Assembly: GCA_965279655.1 (NCBI GenBank)
Contig: OZ257255.1
Coordinates: 1,736,001-1,800,000 of the forward strand
Direction: 5' to 3'
Source: SCTM01 sp965279655
GTDB lineage: Bacteria > Pseudomonadota > Alphaproteobacteria > Rhodospirillales > Rhodospirillaceae
DNA length: 64,000 bases
Positions 34,048 to 44,654 of this stretch are shown piece after piece. Each line of letters begins with the position of its first letter. The stretch's first letter is position 1. The notes below the pieces were generated by a model. It was not told the DNA's origin, did not search any database, and saw only the letters and a list, made by a program, of their open reading frames with translations. The position numbers and the translations under genes were made by a program.

Positions 34048-35504
34048 CACACCAACCTCTTGAAGGCGGCGGCATCTTCCAACACCTGCGAGACGGCGAA
34101 CATGGTCTCTTCGTCCCAGAGCTTGGTGAGCACCTGCAGGCCAAGCGGCAGACCCGTCGATGTGAGCCCCGCCGGCACGGACGAACCCGGAATACCCGCG
34201 AGCGAGGCCGGCACCGTGAACACGTCGTTGAGATACATCGCCACCGGATCGTCGAACTTCGCGCCGATTGCGAAGGCCGGTGTCGGCGCGGTCGGCGTCA
34301 GCAGCGCATCGCACTGGCTAAACGCCTGTTCGAAATCGCGCGCGATCAGAGCGCGCACCTTTTGAGCCTTCAAATAATAGGCGTCGTAGTAACCGGCGGA
34401 GAGCACGTAGGTACCAATGAGAATGCGGCGACGCACTTCCGCTCCGAACCCGGCGGCCCGGGTCTTGGAATACATTTCGTCAAGAGACGAACCCGGCACG
34501 CGCAGCCCGTAGCGCACACCGTCATAGCGCGCCAGGTTGGAGGACGCCTCCGCCGGTGCGACAATATAATAAGTCGGCAGCGCATACTTCGTGTGCGGCA
34601 GGCTGACTTCGACCGGCGTCGCGCCCGCATCCTTCAGCCACTGAATCCCTTTGTCCCACAGCGCGGACACTTCGGCGTTCAAGCCGTCGGGACGATATTC
34701 CTTGGGAATGCCGATCTTCAGGCCCTTCACGCCGCGCGTCAGCGCCTTCTCGAAATCCGGCACCGCGAGTTTGGATGACGTGGAGTCCTTCGGGTCATGC
34801 CCGCACATGGCCTGCAGCATGATCGCGGAATCCCGCACCGTGCGAGTCATCGGGCCGGGTTGATCGAGCGAGCTTGCGAAGGCGACGACACCCCAGCGCG
34901 AGCAACGGCCATACGTCGGCTTCACGCCCACGATGCCCGCGAACGCCGCCGGCTGCCGAATGGAACCGCCCGTGTCGGTACCGGTCGCGCCCATGGCAAG
35001 ACCGCCGGCCACCGCCGCCGCTGATCCGCCGGACGAACCGCCGGGCACCAGATCGGCATCGCTGCCCTTGGCCTTCCAGGGATTGATCGTCGGGCCGTAG
35101 TAACTGGTGGTGGTCGATGAGCCCATGGCGAACTCGTCGAGATTCAACTTGCCGAGCATCACCGATCCCGCCGCCTTCAGCTTGGCCGTAACGGTGCTCT
35201 CATAACGCGGCTTGAAACCGTCGAGGATGTGCGAGGACGCCGTGGTCAGCACGCCTTCGGTGCAGAACAAATCCTTGATGCCCAGCGGAATGCCGGTGAG
35301 TGCGGGCGCGTCGCCCTTCGCCAGGGCCGCGTCGGCTTCTTTCGCGCGCGCGCGCGCGATGTCCGGCGTTTCCGTGACGAACGCGTTCAGGCGCTTCTGC
35401 TTCGCCATCTCGGCGAGATGCGCCTCGGTCAGTTCGACCGCGCTGATCTTCTTGGCGCGCAGCTGATCCCGTGCCTCGGCGATGGTGAGCGAGGTAAGCG
35501 CCAT
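34047..35504 (-). CDS. gatA: Aspartyl/glutamyl-tRNA amidotransferase subunit A
   Basis: 485 residues from the ATG at 35504, which overlaps the gatC stop (TAATG). The amidase-signature triad is visible: Lys in GIPLGIKDLF, cis-Ser in TDTGGSIRQPAAF and the nucleophile Ser region PGGSSGGSAAAVA. GatA hydrolyses glutamine to give ammonia for Gln-tRNA(Gln) or Asn-tRNA(Asn) formation. It is the middle gene of gatCAB. Confidence 0.97.
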   Translation of the reverse strand: MALTSLTIAEARDQLRAKKISAVELTEAHLAEMAKQKRLNAFVTETPDIARARAKEADAALAKGDAPALTGIPLGIKDLFCTEGVLTTASSHILDGFKPRYESTVTAKLKAAGSVMLGKLNLDEFAMGSSTTTSYYGPTINPWKAKGSDADLVPGGSSGGSAAAVAGGLAMGATGTDTGGSIRQPAAFAGIVGVKPTYGRCSRWGVVAFASSLDQPGPMTRTVRDSAIMLQAMCGHDPKDSTSSKLAVPDFEKALTRGVKGLKIGIPKEYRPDGLNAEVSALWDKGIQWLKDAGATPVEVSLPHTKYALPTYYIVAPAEASSNLARYDGVRYGLRVPGSSLDEMYSKTRAAGFGAEVRRRILIGTYVLSAGYYDAYYLKAQKVRALIARDFEQAFSQCDALLTPTAPTPAFAIGAKFDDPVAMYLNDVFTVPASLAGIPGSSVPAGLTSTGLPLGLQVLTKLWDEETMFAVSQVLEDAAAFKRLV

Positions 35505-35791
35505 TACTCGACCACTTTCGGCACGGTGAAGAAGGCGCCCTGCCCGTCCGGCGCGTTCGCGGTGATCGCGTCGGCGATACCGCCATCCGTCACGACATCC
35601 GCGCGCCAGGGCAGTTTCACGTCCGTTCCGCCGGTCATCGGGGCGACAGCGGAGGTATCCACTTCCTGAAGCTGCTCGATCCACCCGAGAATGCCGGAGA
35701 GCTCGCCCGCGAGAGGTTCCAGGTCCGCCTCGGGCACTTCGATGCGGGCAAGCGTGGCAATCCGCCGTACTGTGGCTTTATCCAACGACAT
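35504..35791 (-). CDS. gatC: Aspartyl/glutamyl-tRNA amidotransferase subunit C
   Basis: 95 residues of the usual length. RRIATLARIEVPEADLEPLAGELSGILGWIEQLQEVDT and the conserved tail (VAPMTGG, LREDVV-like LPWRADVVTDGG) match GatC, the small clamp that holds GatA and GatB together. First gene of the operon, divergent from ruvX with a 60-bp spacer that must carry both promoters. Confidence 0.95.
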   Translation of the reverse strand: MSLDKATVRRIATLARIEVPEADLEPLAGELSGILGWIEQLQEVDTSAVAPMTGGTDVKLPWRADVVTDGGIADAITANAPDGQGAFFTVPKVVE

Positions 35792-35851
35792 TCGTTATCT
35801 CTCCGGCGGAAGGCGCGGAGTCCTAGCACCCCCCAACCGCGATCCGCAAGA

Positions 35852-36319
35852 ATGGCGATCTGCAAGCTACCCGAACTGCCGGACAAGCTGCTCAAAAATC
35901 AGACGATTTTGGGCCTGGATCTGGGCACCAAGACGATCGGATTGGCACTGTCCGACGCCGGCCGGATGATCGCTTCACCCCTGTCCGTCATTGCCCGGCG
36001 CAAGTTCACGCTCGATTGGGCGGAACTCGAGGCGCTTATTAATAAGCATGTGGCCGGGGCCCTGATCATCGGCCTCCCCGTGGAGATGAGCGGCATCGAG
36101 GGGCCCCGCGCCCAGTCGACCCGCACCTTTGCCGCCGAAGTGCTCAAGCGCCGGGACTTGCCTATCGCCTTCTGGGACGAACGCCTCTCGACGTCGGCCG
36201 TCCAGCGCATGATGACCGATGAGATGGACCTGTCCCGCCGCCGCCGGGGCGAGGTGGTCGACAAAGTCGCCGCCGCCTACATCCTGCAGGGTGCTCTCGA
36301 AGCGATGCGGCGGCCTTAA
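35852..36319 (+). CDS. ruvX: Putative Holliday junction resolvase YqgF/RuvX
   Basis: 155 residues with the RNase H-like fold: ILGLDLGTKTIGLALSD (first Asp), IIGLPVEMSG, and FWDERLSTSAVQRMM with the conserved Asp-Glu. The family is involved in 16S pre-rRNA end processing and in resolving junctions. It is divergent from gatC. The 3' end overlaps the convergent LysR gene by 4 bp. Confidence 0.92.
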   Translation: MAICKLPELPDKLLKNQTILGLDLGTKTIGLALSDAGRMIASPLSVIARRKFTLDWAELEALINKHVAGALIIGLPVEMSGIEGPRAQSTRTFAAEVLKRRDLPIAFWDERLSTSAVQRMMTDEMDLSRRRRGEVVDKVAAAYILQGALEAMRRP

Positions 36320-37215
36320 GCCTTACACGCCTTACGCAATTCGGCCTTGAGGATGCGGATGGCGGGAGTCTGCGCACCCCCCTCCCGCGACAGGATACCG
36401 GCGCGTGCGGTGGAACTCATCACCTTCGCCGGAACCTCGCGCAACGTGCCTGCCTCCAAGGATGCGCTCACATAGTCTCGCGCCACGTAGCCCAGCAGAT
36501 CCGAGTTCAGCACCATCGCCTCGATGCACTGCATCGACGACGTACGCACGGTCACGTGCGGTACTTTCAGATTCCGCGCCGGGAAATCCCCGGCGGCAAA
36601 ACCCGCGGACACCGCGTCAAACATCACAAAATCGTGGCTCAGCACCAGTTCATCCGTGATTTTCTTCTTGAAGATCGGATGCGCGCGCCGCGCGATCACG
36701 AGGTACTGCCCTTGATAAGTCGGCTCGAAGGAAATGCCGTCCGTGCCCACGTGCGGCGGCTTTCCGCCGAAGGCAATATCCACCTTGCCCGATTGCAGCG
36801 CCGAGACGAGTTCCCCCGAATACCCCTCGGTCACCCGCAAAGTCAGCTCGGGCAACTGCGCCAGCGTCGCCGCCGCCGCGGTTGGGAAGATCGTGTTGAT
36901 GAACAACGGCGCGACGCCAATGGCGATGAAGGCCTCGCTGCGCTGCTTGAAGACGTCGAGGTCGTGACGCGCGCGTTCCCCTTCGCTCACGATCAACCGC
37001 GCCCGCGGCAGCAGGATTTCGCCGGCCGGCGTCAACTTCGCGCCGCGCGCGCCGCGCTCGAACAGGCTGGCGCCGACGGTGGTTTCCAGCTGACGGATGC
37101 TCCAACTGAGGGTCGGCTGCGTGAGCAGCAAAGCGTCCGCCGCCGCGCGGAAACTGCCGTGTTCCGCGATCGCCAGAAAGCGTTCGAGCTGAGCCAAGTC
37201 CAACGGGGATGACAT
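36316..37215 (-). CDS. LysR-type transcriptional regulator
   Basis: 299 residues: helix-turn-helix region LERFLAIAEHGSFRAAADALLLTQPTLSWSIRQLE near the N-terminus, then the effector-binding domain from about residue 90. It is unrelated in detail to the regulator at 24352. It lies next to the GFA-family gene on the same strand (45 bp gap), which may be a target or neighbour by chance. The inducer is unknown. Confidence 0.9.
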   Translation of the reverse strand: MSSPLDLAQLERFLAIAEHGSFRAAADALLLTQPTLSWSIRQLETTVGASLFERGARGAKLTPAGEILLPRARLIVSEGERARHDLDVFKQRSEAFIAIGVAPLFINTIFPTAAAATLAQLPELTLRVTEGYSGELVSALQSGKVDIAFGGKPPHVGTDGISFEPTYQGQYLVIARRAHPIFKKKITDELVLSHDFVMFDAVSAGFAAGDFPARNLKVPHVTVRTSSMQCIEAMVLNSDLLGYVARDYVSASLEAGTLREVPAKVMSSTARAGILSREGGAQTPAIRILKAELRKACKA

Positions 37216-37259
37216 AGACGCCTTCTATCACAAATGCGCATCCATGGCGCAGGGCTAAT

Positions 37260-37637
37260 CTAGCCGTCCCCCAGCCCTTCCCGCGCCGCCTCCCAGTTCC
37301 GGCCATCGTAGGGCGTGAGGGTCAGCGCGCTCAGCTCGATACCCTCGATGCAGCGGGCATTCACGTCGATTTTGTCCGGATGGGACCGCGGGACATAGAA
37401 CGGGTGCATCCCGCACGTTGAGCAGAACGTGTGCTGGGCGATACCGGTATTGAACGTGTAGGTGCTCAACGCGTCCCGGGGCGTCAGAAGCTCGAACTTC
37501 GCCGGGTCCACGATCACGTGGAGGAAGCCCTTCTTGGTGCAGATCGAGCAATTGCAGTCGACCACCCGCTTCAGGTCCGCGGTCACCCGGAACCGAACCC
37601 GTCCGCAGTGGCAGCCGCCATCGTAAGTCTTTTCCAC
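37260..37637 (-). CDS. GFA/CENP-V family zinc protein
   Basis: 125 residues with the full zinc pattern of glutathione-dependent formaldehyde-activating (Gfa) family proteins: GGCHCGRVRF, CNCSICTKKG and CSTCGMHPFY. Members bind zinc by Cys clusters; most have no proven Gfa activity, so formaldehyde metabolism should not be assumed. It is divergent from pyrB with a 53-bp spacer. Confidence 0.88.
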   Translation of the reverse strand: MEKTYDGGCHCGRVRFRVTADLKRVVDCNCSICTKKGFLHVIVDPAKFELLTPRDALSTYTFNTGIAQHTFCSTCGMHPFYVPRSHPDKIDVNARCIEGIELSALTLTPYDGRNWEAAREGLGDG

Positions 37638-37690
37638 AGCTGTATTTTCCTTCTTCCCCAGGGCGGGCCCCAGCTATATGGTCCCGGCTC

Positions 37691-38653
37691 ATGCGCGACC
37701 CGGGATTTCCGCATCGACATCTCCTCGGTATCGAGGGGCTTTCCCCACTCGAAATCAATCACCTATTGGACCTGTCCGAGCGGTACGTCGAGCTCAACCG
37801 CGGCGCCAATAAGATGTCCGACGCCCTCAAGGGGCGCACCATCGTCAATCTGTTCTTCGAGAACTCCACCCGTACCCGCACCTCCTTCGAGCTGGCGGCC
37901 AAGCGGCTGGGGGCGAACGTCATCAACATGCAGGTCGAGACCAGCTCGGTCACCAAGGGCGAGACCCTGATCGACACGGCGGTCACCCTGAACGCCATGC
38001 ACCCGGACGTCCTGGCCGTGCGCCACCCGGACTCCGGCGCGGTCAAGCTGCTGGCCGACAAGGTCAATTGCGCCGTGGTCAACGGTGGCGACGGCAGCCA
38101 CGAGCACCCGACACAGGCCCTGCTGGACGCCCTCACGATCCGCCGCCGCAAGGGCAGGTTGAACGGCTTGCTCGTCGCCATTTGCGGCGATGTGCTTCAC
38201 AGCCGGGTCGCGCGCTCCAACTTCCTGCTCCTGCTGACCATGGGCGCGCAGGTGCGCATCATCGCGCCGCGCACGCTGATCCCCAGCCAGGTCGAACGCC
38301 TCGGCGTCGAGGTGTTCACCGACATGACCGCCGGTCTGAAGGACGTGGACATCGTCATGATGCTGCGCGTCCAGAACGAGCGCATGCGCGGCAGCTTCAT
38401 CCCGTCCGTACGGGAATATTTCCGCTTCTTCGGCCTGGACCGCGCCAAGCTGGCGCAAGCCAAGCCCGACGCCCTCATCATGCATCCGGGTCCGATGAAC
38501 CGCGGCACGGAGATCGACTCAGACGTCGCCGACGACTTCGAGCGCAGCGCGATCCGCGAACAGGTGGAAATGGGCGTCGCGGTGCGCATGGCGGTGTTGG
38601 AGGTTCTGGCGACGAACAACGCGGCATACAACGCCAACGGGGGCCGCGCGTGA
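37691..38653 (+). CDS. pyrB: Aspartate carbamoyltransferase catalytic subunit
   Basis: 320 residues. The carbamoyl-phosphate motif FENSTRTRTSFE and the aspartate-domain motifs GDGSHEHPTQALLD and MHPGPMNRGTEI are intact. It makes N-carbamoyl-aspartate in pyrimidine synthesis. The GTGA overlap with the next gene couples it to a dihydroorotase-like protein, the arrangement of the class A ATCase pyrB-pyrC' of pseudomonads. No pyrI is present nearby. Confidence 0.97.
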   Translation: MRDPGFPHRHLLGIEGLSPLEINHLLDLSERYVELNRGANKMSDALKGRTIVNLFFENSTRTRTSFELAAKRLGANVINMQVETSSVTKGETLIDTAVTLNAMHPDVLAVRHPDSGAVKLLADKVNCAVVNGGDGSHEHPTQALLDALTIRRRKGRLNGLLVAICGDVLHSRVARSNFLLLLTMGAQVRIIAPRTLIPSQVERLGVEVFTDMTAGLKDVDIVMMLRVQNERMRGSFIPSVREYFRFFGLDRAKLAQAKPDALIMHPGPMNRGTEIDSDVADDFERSAIREQVEMGVAVRMAVLEVLATNNAAYNANGGRA

Positions 38654-39966
38654 GCAAGCCCGCCCCCAAGACCAAAGTCGCCTATATCAACGCCCGCCTC
38701 ATCGATCCGTCGTCGAAGTATGACGGCCCCGGCGAGGTCCTCACCGAAGGCGAACTCATCGCCGCGGTCGGCAAGAAGGTCTTCGACGGCAAGCCCCCGG
38801 CGGACGCGGAAGTGGTCGATTGCGCCGGCGCCTGCATCGCCCCCGGCCTTGTCGACATGCGCGTGCAATTGCGCGAACCCGGCGAGGAGCACAAAGAATC
38901 CCTGCGCAGCAGCGGCGAAGCCTCGGTGGCGGGGGGCGTCACCACGATGGTGTGCCTGCCGAACACCAATCCGGTGATGGACGACGAAGCCACCCTGGAG
39001 TTCGTCGCCCGCCGCGCGCGCCAGAACGCCTTGGCCAAGGTCTACGCCTATGGCGCCGTCACCAAAGGGCTTCAGGGCAAAGAACTGGCGGAAATGGGCC
39101 TGCTCGCGGACTCCGGTGCCGTGGGCTTCACCGACGCGACCCGCGCCGTCGCAGACGCCCAGGTGATGCGCCGCGCGCTGCAATACGCCGCCACATTCGG
39201 CCTGCTCATTATCCAGCATCCCGAGGAACCGACGCTCGCCGGCGGCGTGATGAACGCCGGCGAAATGGCCACCCGCATGGGGCTGTCCGGCATTCCGCGC
39301 GAAGCGGAAATCATCATGCTGGAACGGGATATGCGTCTGGTCGCCATGACCGGCGCGCGCTATCACGCCGCCCATATCTCCACCAGCGACAGCGTGGAGA
39401 TCATCGCCCGCGCCAAGAAGCGCGGCCTGCCGGTCACCTGCGATACCGCGCCATTCTACTTCGCCCTCAATGAGTTGGCGGCGGTGGACTACCGCACCTT
39501 CGCCAAGCTCTCGCCGCCGTTGCGCAGCGAGGAAGACCGCCAAGCCATCGTCGAGGGCCTGAAGTCCGGCGTCATCGACGCCATCGCCAGCGATCACGCC
39601 CCCCAGGATCAGGACAGCAAGCGTCTGCCCTTCCCGCAGGCGGCCTTCGGCGGCAGCGGCCTGGAAACCTTGCTCAGCGTCACGCTCGATCTCGTCCACA
39701 ACGAAGATCTGACACTGGTGGAAGCGATCCGCCGCATCAGCGAAGCGCCCGCGACCCTGCTCGGCCTCGATGCCGGCGTGCTCGCCAAGGGCAAGAAAGC
39801 GGACCTGGTGATCTTCGATCCGGACCGTCCCTGGAAAGTGATCGCGGATAATTTCCGCTCGAAGTCCAAGAACTCGCCCTTCGACGGCCGCGCGGTGCAA
39901 GGCAAAGCCCTGCGCACCGTGATCGATGGCCGCGTCGTCTACGACATCCTGGGCCAAGGCAAATGA
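38650..39966 (+). CDS. pyrC: Dihydroorotase-like protein (PyrC/PyrC') lacking the HxH metal motif
   Basis: 438 residues from the GTG at 38650, which overlaps the pyrB stop; an in-frame extension upstream lies inside pyrB and is rejected. The amidohydrolase barrel is clear: GGVTTMVCLPNTNP, IIQHPEEP, AAHISTSDS and IASDHAP. However the first metal motif, normally DxHxHLREPG, reads DMRVQLREPG, so both histidines are replaced (Arg and Gln). It may be a non-catalytic PyrC' needed for ATCase assembly, with true dihydroorotase elsewhere, or a lineage variant with altered metal binding. I use the symbol with that reserve. Confidence 0.85.
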   Translation: MSKPAPKTKVAYINARLIDPSSKYDGPGEVLTEGELIAAVGKKVFDGKPPADAEVVDCAGACIAPGLVDMRVQLREPGEEHKESLRSSGEASVAGGVTTMVCLPNTNPVMDDEATLEFVARRARQNALAKVYAYGAVTKGLQGKELAEMGLLADSGAVGFTDATRAVADAQVMRRALQYAATFGLLIIQHPEEPTLAGGVMNAGEMATRMGLSGIPREAEIIMLERDMRLVAMTGARYHAAHISTSDSVEIIARAKKRGLPVTCDTAPFYFALNELAAVDYRTFAKLSPPLRSEEDRQAIVEGLKSGVIDAIASDHAPQDQDSKRLPFPQAAFGGSGLETLLSVTLDLVHNEDLTLVEAIRRISEAPATLLGLDAGVLAKGKKADLVIFDPDRPWKVIADNFRSKSKNSPFDGRAVQGKALRTVIDGRVVYDILGQGK

Positions 39967-40571
39967 GCGGCGGCCTGCCGCTGCCGTCCCTCATTCTGGC
40001 CGTCGTGGTCGGGTACCTGTTCGGGTCGATTCCATTCGGCCTCGTGCTCACGCGCATGGCGGGCCTCGGCGATATCCGGAAGATCGGCTCCGGCAACATC
40101 GGGGCCACCAATGTGCTGCGCACCGGGCGCAAGGGTTTGGCGCTCGCCACCCTACTGCTCGACAGCGGTAAGGGCGCGATCGCGGTGCTGGTCGTGGGCG
40201 CATTCCTGCCCGCGACGGCTGGATTGATCGCGGGCACTGCCGCGGTCTTCGGCCATAACTTTCCCGTGTGGCTGCGCTTCCAGGGCGGCAAGGGCATGGC
40301 GACCACCTTGGGCACGATGATCGCCGCCGTCCCCATCGTCGGCCTCATGGCCTGCCTCACCTGGGCGGCGATCGCGGCGATCTACCGGTACTCGTCCCTC
40401 TCCGCCCTGATCGCCCTCGCCATGGCGCCGCTCTACGCCCTCCTGATCCAGCAACCCGACGCCGCCGTGGCCTTCGGATTCCTCGGCCTGCTCGGCTGGA
40501 TCCGCCATCACGCCAACCTCGCCCGGCTCCTCAAGGGCCAAGAGCCCAAGATCGGGGCCAAAAAGGGATAG
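39963..40571 (+). CDS. plsY: Acyl-phosphate:glycerol-3-phosphate acyltransferase
   Basis: 202 residues with about five membrane segments. The conserved loops are GSIPFGLVLTR, IGSGNIGATNVLRTGRKG and GHNFPVWLRFQGGKGMATTLG, matching the PlsY motifs for glycerol-3-phosphate and acyl-phosphate binding. It starts phospholipid synthesis in the inner membrane. It overlaps the preceding gene by ATGA and precedes dprA by 5 bp, a common alphaproteobacterial order. Confidence 0.96.
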   Translation: MSGGLPLPSLILAVVVGYLFGSIPFGLVLTRMAGLGDIRKIGSGNIGATNVLRTGRKGLALATLLLDSGKGAIAVLVVGAFLPATAGLIAGTAAVFGHNFPVWLRFQGGKGMATTLGTMIAAVPIVGLMACLTWAAIAAIYRYSSLSALIALAMAPLYALLIQQPDAAVAFGFLGLLGWIRHHANLARLLKGQEPKIGAKKG

Positions 40572-40576
40572 CCGTC

Positions 40577-41677
40577 ATGGTCACGGCGGACGAGCTGATC
40601 GACTGGATCCGCCTCATCCGTACGGACGGCATCGGGCCTGTCCGTTTCCGAAATCTCGTCGAACGCTTCGGCTCGCCGGCGGAAGCGGTCCACCACCTGC
40701 CGACCTTCAAGCCCGATGCACGGGTCTGGACTCCCTCCCAGGCCGAAGCCGAACTGGCCGCCGCGCATCGCGCGGGACTGACCTACGTCACCTGGTCCGA
40801 TCCGGAATACCCCGCGCCCCTGAAAGCGATTGAGGACGCCCCGCCGCTTCTATTGGTAAAGGGCAATCCGGCTATCTTGCGCACGCCCGCGCTGGCGGTC
40901 GTCGGTGCCCGCAATGCCAGCGTGAACGGACGCAAGCTGGCCGGGATGCTGGCGGGGGACGTGGCCCGGGCCGGCTGGTCGATCATTTCCGGCATGGCGC
41001 GCGGGATCGACGGCGCCGCCCACGAAGCCGTGCTCGCCGCCGGCGGCGTGACCGTCGCCGTCCTGGCCGGCGGGACGGACGTAATCTATCCGCCCGAGCA
41101 CGCCAAGCTCCACGCCCGGATCGCCGAGACCGGGGCCGTCATCTCCGAGGTTGCCCCCGGCACCGAACCGACGGCGGCCGCCTTCCCGCGCCGGAACCGG
41201 ATCATCTCCGGCGCCAGCCGCGGCGTCCTGGTGGTCGAGGCGACCCTGAAATCCGGATCCCTCATCACGGCCCGCCTCGCCGGGGAACAGGGCCGGGACG
41301 TCTTCGCCGTCCCCGGCTCGCCGCTGGATCCCCGGGCCCAGGGACCCAACAGCCTGATTCGCGACGGCGCCACCTTAGTTGAGCGGGCGGAGGACATTCT
41401 CGCCGTCCTGGCCGGCGTGCCGCAGGAAATTTCTATCCCCATCCAAAATATGAAGATCGATTCACAACTCATTGAAAAAACTAATACGCCAGATAACGAA
41501 ACCTTGCGTCGCCGGGTTGAGGCTGCCCTGGGCCCGGGACCGACCGCTGTTGACGAGGTGGTTCGACAGTGCCAAGTGTCAGCCGCCCTCGTGGCAACGG
41601 CTCTCATGGAGCTTGAGCTGGCAGGCCGCCTAGAGCGGCATCCGGGTAACCGGGTCGCCCTAATCGGAAGAAACTGA
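40577..41677 (+). CDS. dprA: DNA-processing protein DprA
   Basis: 366 residues from the ATG at 40577. The Rossmann-like core reads VVGARNASVNGRKLAG, SGMARGIDGAAH, AVLAGGTDVIYPPEH and FPRRNRIISGAS; the last ~70 residues form the winged-helix DprA domain after a linker. DprA loads RecA on incoming single-stranded DNA in transformation. It is the last gene of the pyrB-pyrC-plsY-dprA run; topA follows after 115 bp. Confidence 0.95.
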   Translation: MVTADELIDWIRLIRTDGIGPVRFRNLVERFGSPAEAVHHLPTFKPDARVWTPSQAEAELAAAHRAGLTYVTWSDPEYPAPLKAIEDAPPLLLVKGNPAILRTPALAVVGARNASVNGRKLAGMLAGDVARAGWSIISGMARGIDGAAHEAVLAAGGVTVAVLAGGTDVIYPPEHAKLHARIAETGAVISEVAPGTEPTAAAFPRRNRIISGASRGVLVVEATLKSGSLITARLAGEQGRDVFAVPGSPLDPRAQGPNSLIRDGATLVERAEDILAVLAGVPQEISIPIQNMKIDSQLIEKTNTPDNETLRRRVEAALGPGPTAVDEVVRQCQVSAALVATALMELELAGRLERHPGNRVALIGRN

Positions 41678-41792
41678 ATTTATTAAGGTTTCGGGGTTAT
41701 CCCCAGCTCCAGCGACATCTAAAGCCGTCAAAAAGCGTGGCCTTTGGAGCGAACTCCGGGCCGTACAAACGGGACAGCACGTCGGGCACCAC

Positions 41793-44501
<2,709 letters not shown>

Positions 44502-44575
44502 TCAAGTAACCCGTCGTTTTTTGACCCTGAGCCTCGCCCGGCGCGCCTTGCGCGCACGGGCGTATGGGCTTTGCC

Positions 44576-44594
44576 GCGCCCAATCGTTGGGCGC
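44576..44594. terminator. Hairpin after topA, possible terminator
   Basis: GCGCCCAA-TCG-TTGGGCGC is a perfect 8-bp stem about 75 bases after the topA stop and 60 before rnr. No clear T-run follows, so intrinsic termination is doubtful. Confidence 0.35.
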
Positions 44595-44654
44595 TCGTCT
44601 CGGCTCACTGATCCAGTGTAGCCTTACTCACCAATAGGACTTTTATTCATCCAC

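Noticed and set aside
34047..34314. Longer gatB start at 34314
   Set aside because: The extra 89 residues lie inside gatA in another frame and the ATGA overlap gives a clear start at 34047.
38197..39957. Minus-strand frame of 586 codons opposite pyrC
   Set aside because: A shadow of the pyrC reading frame in high-GC DNA, rich in Gly, Arg and Ala without motifs.
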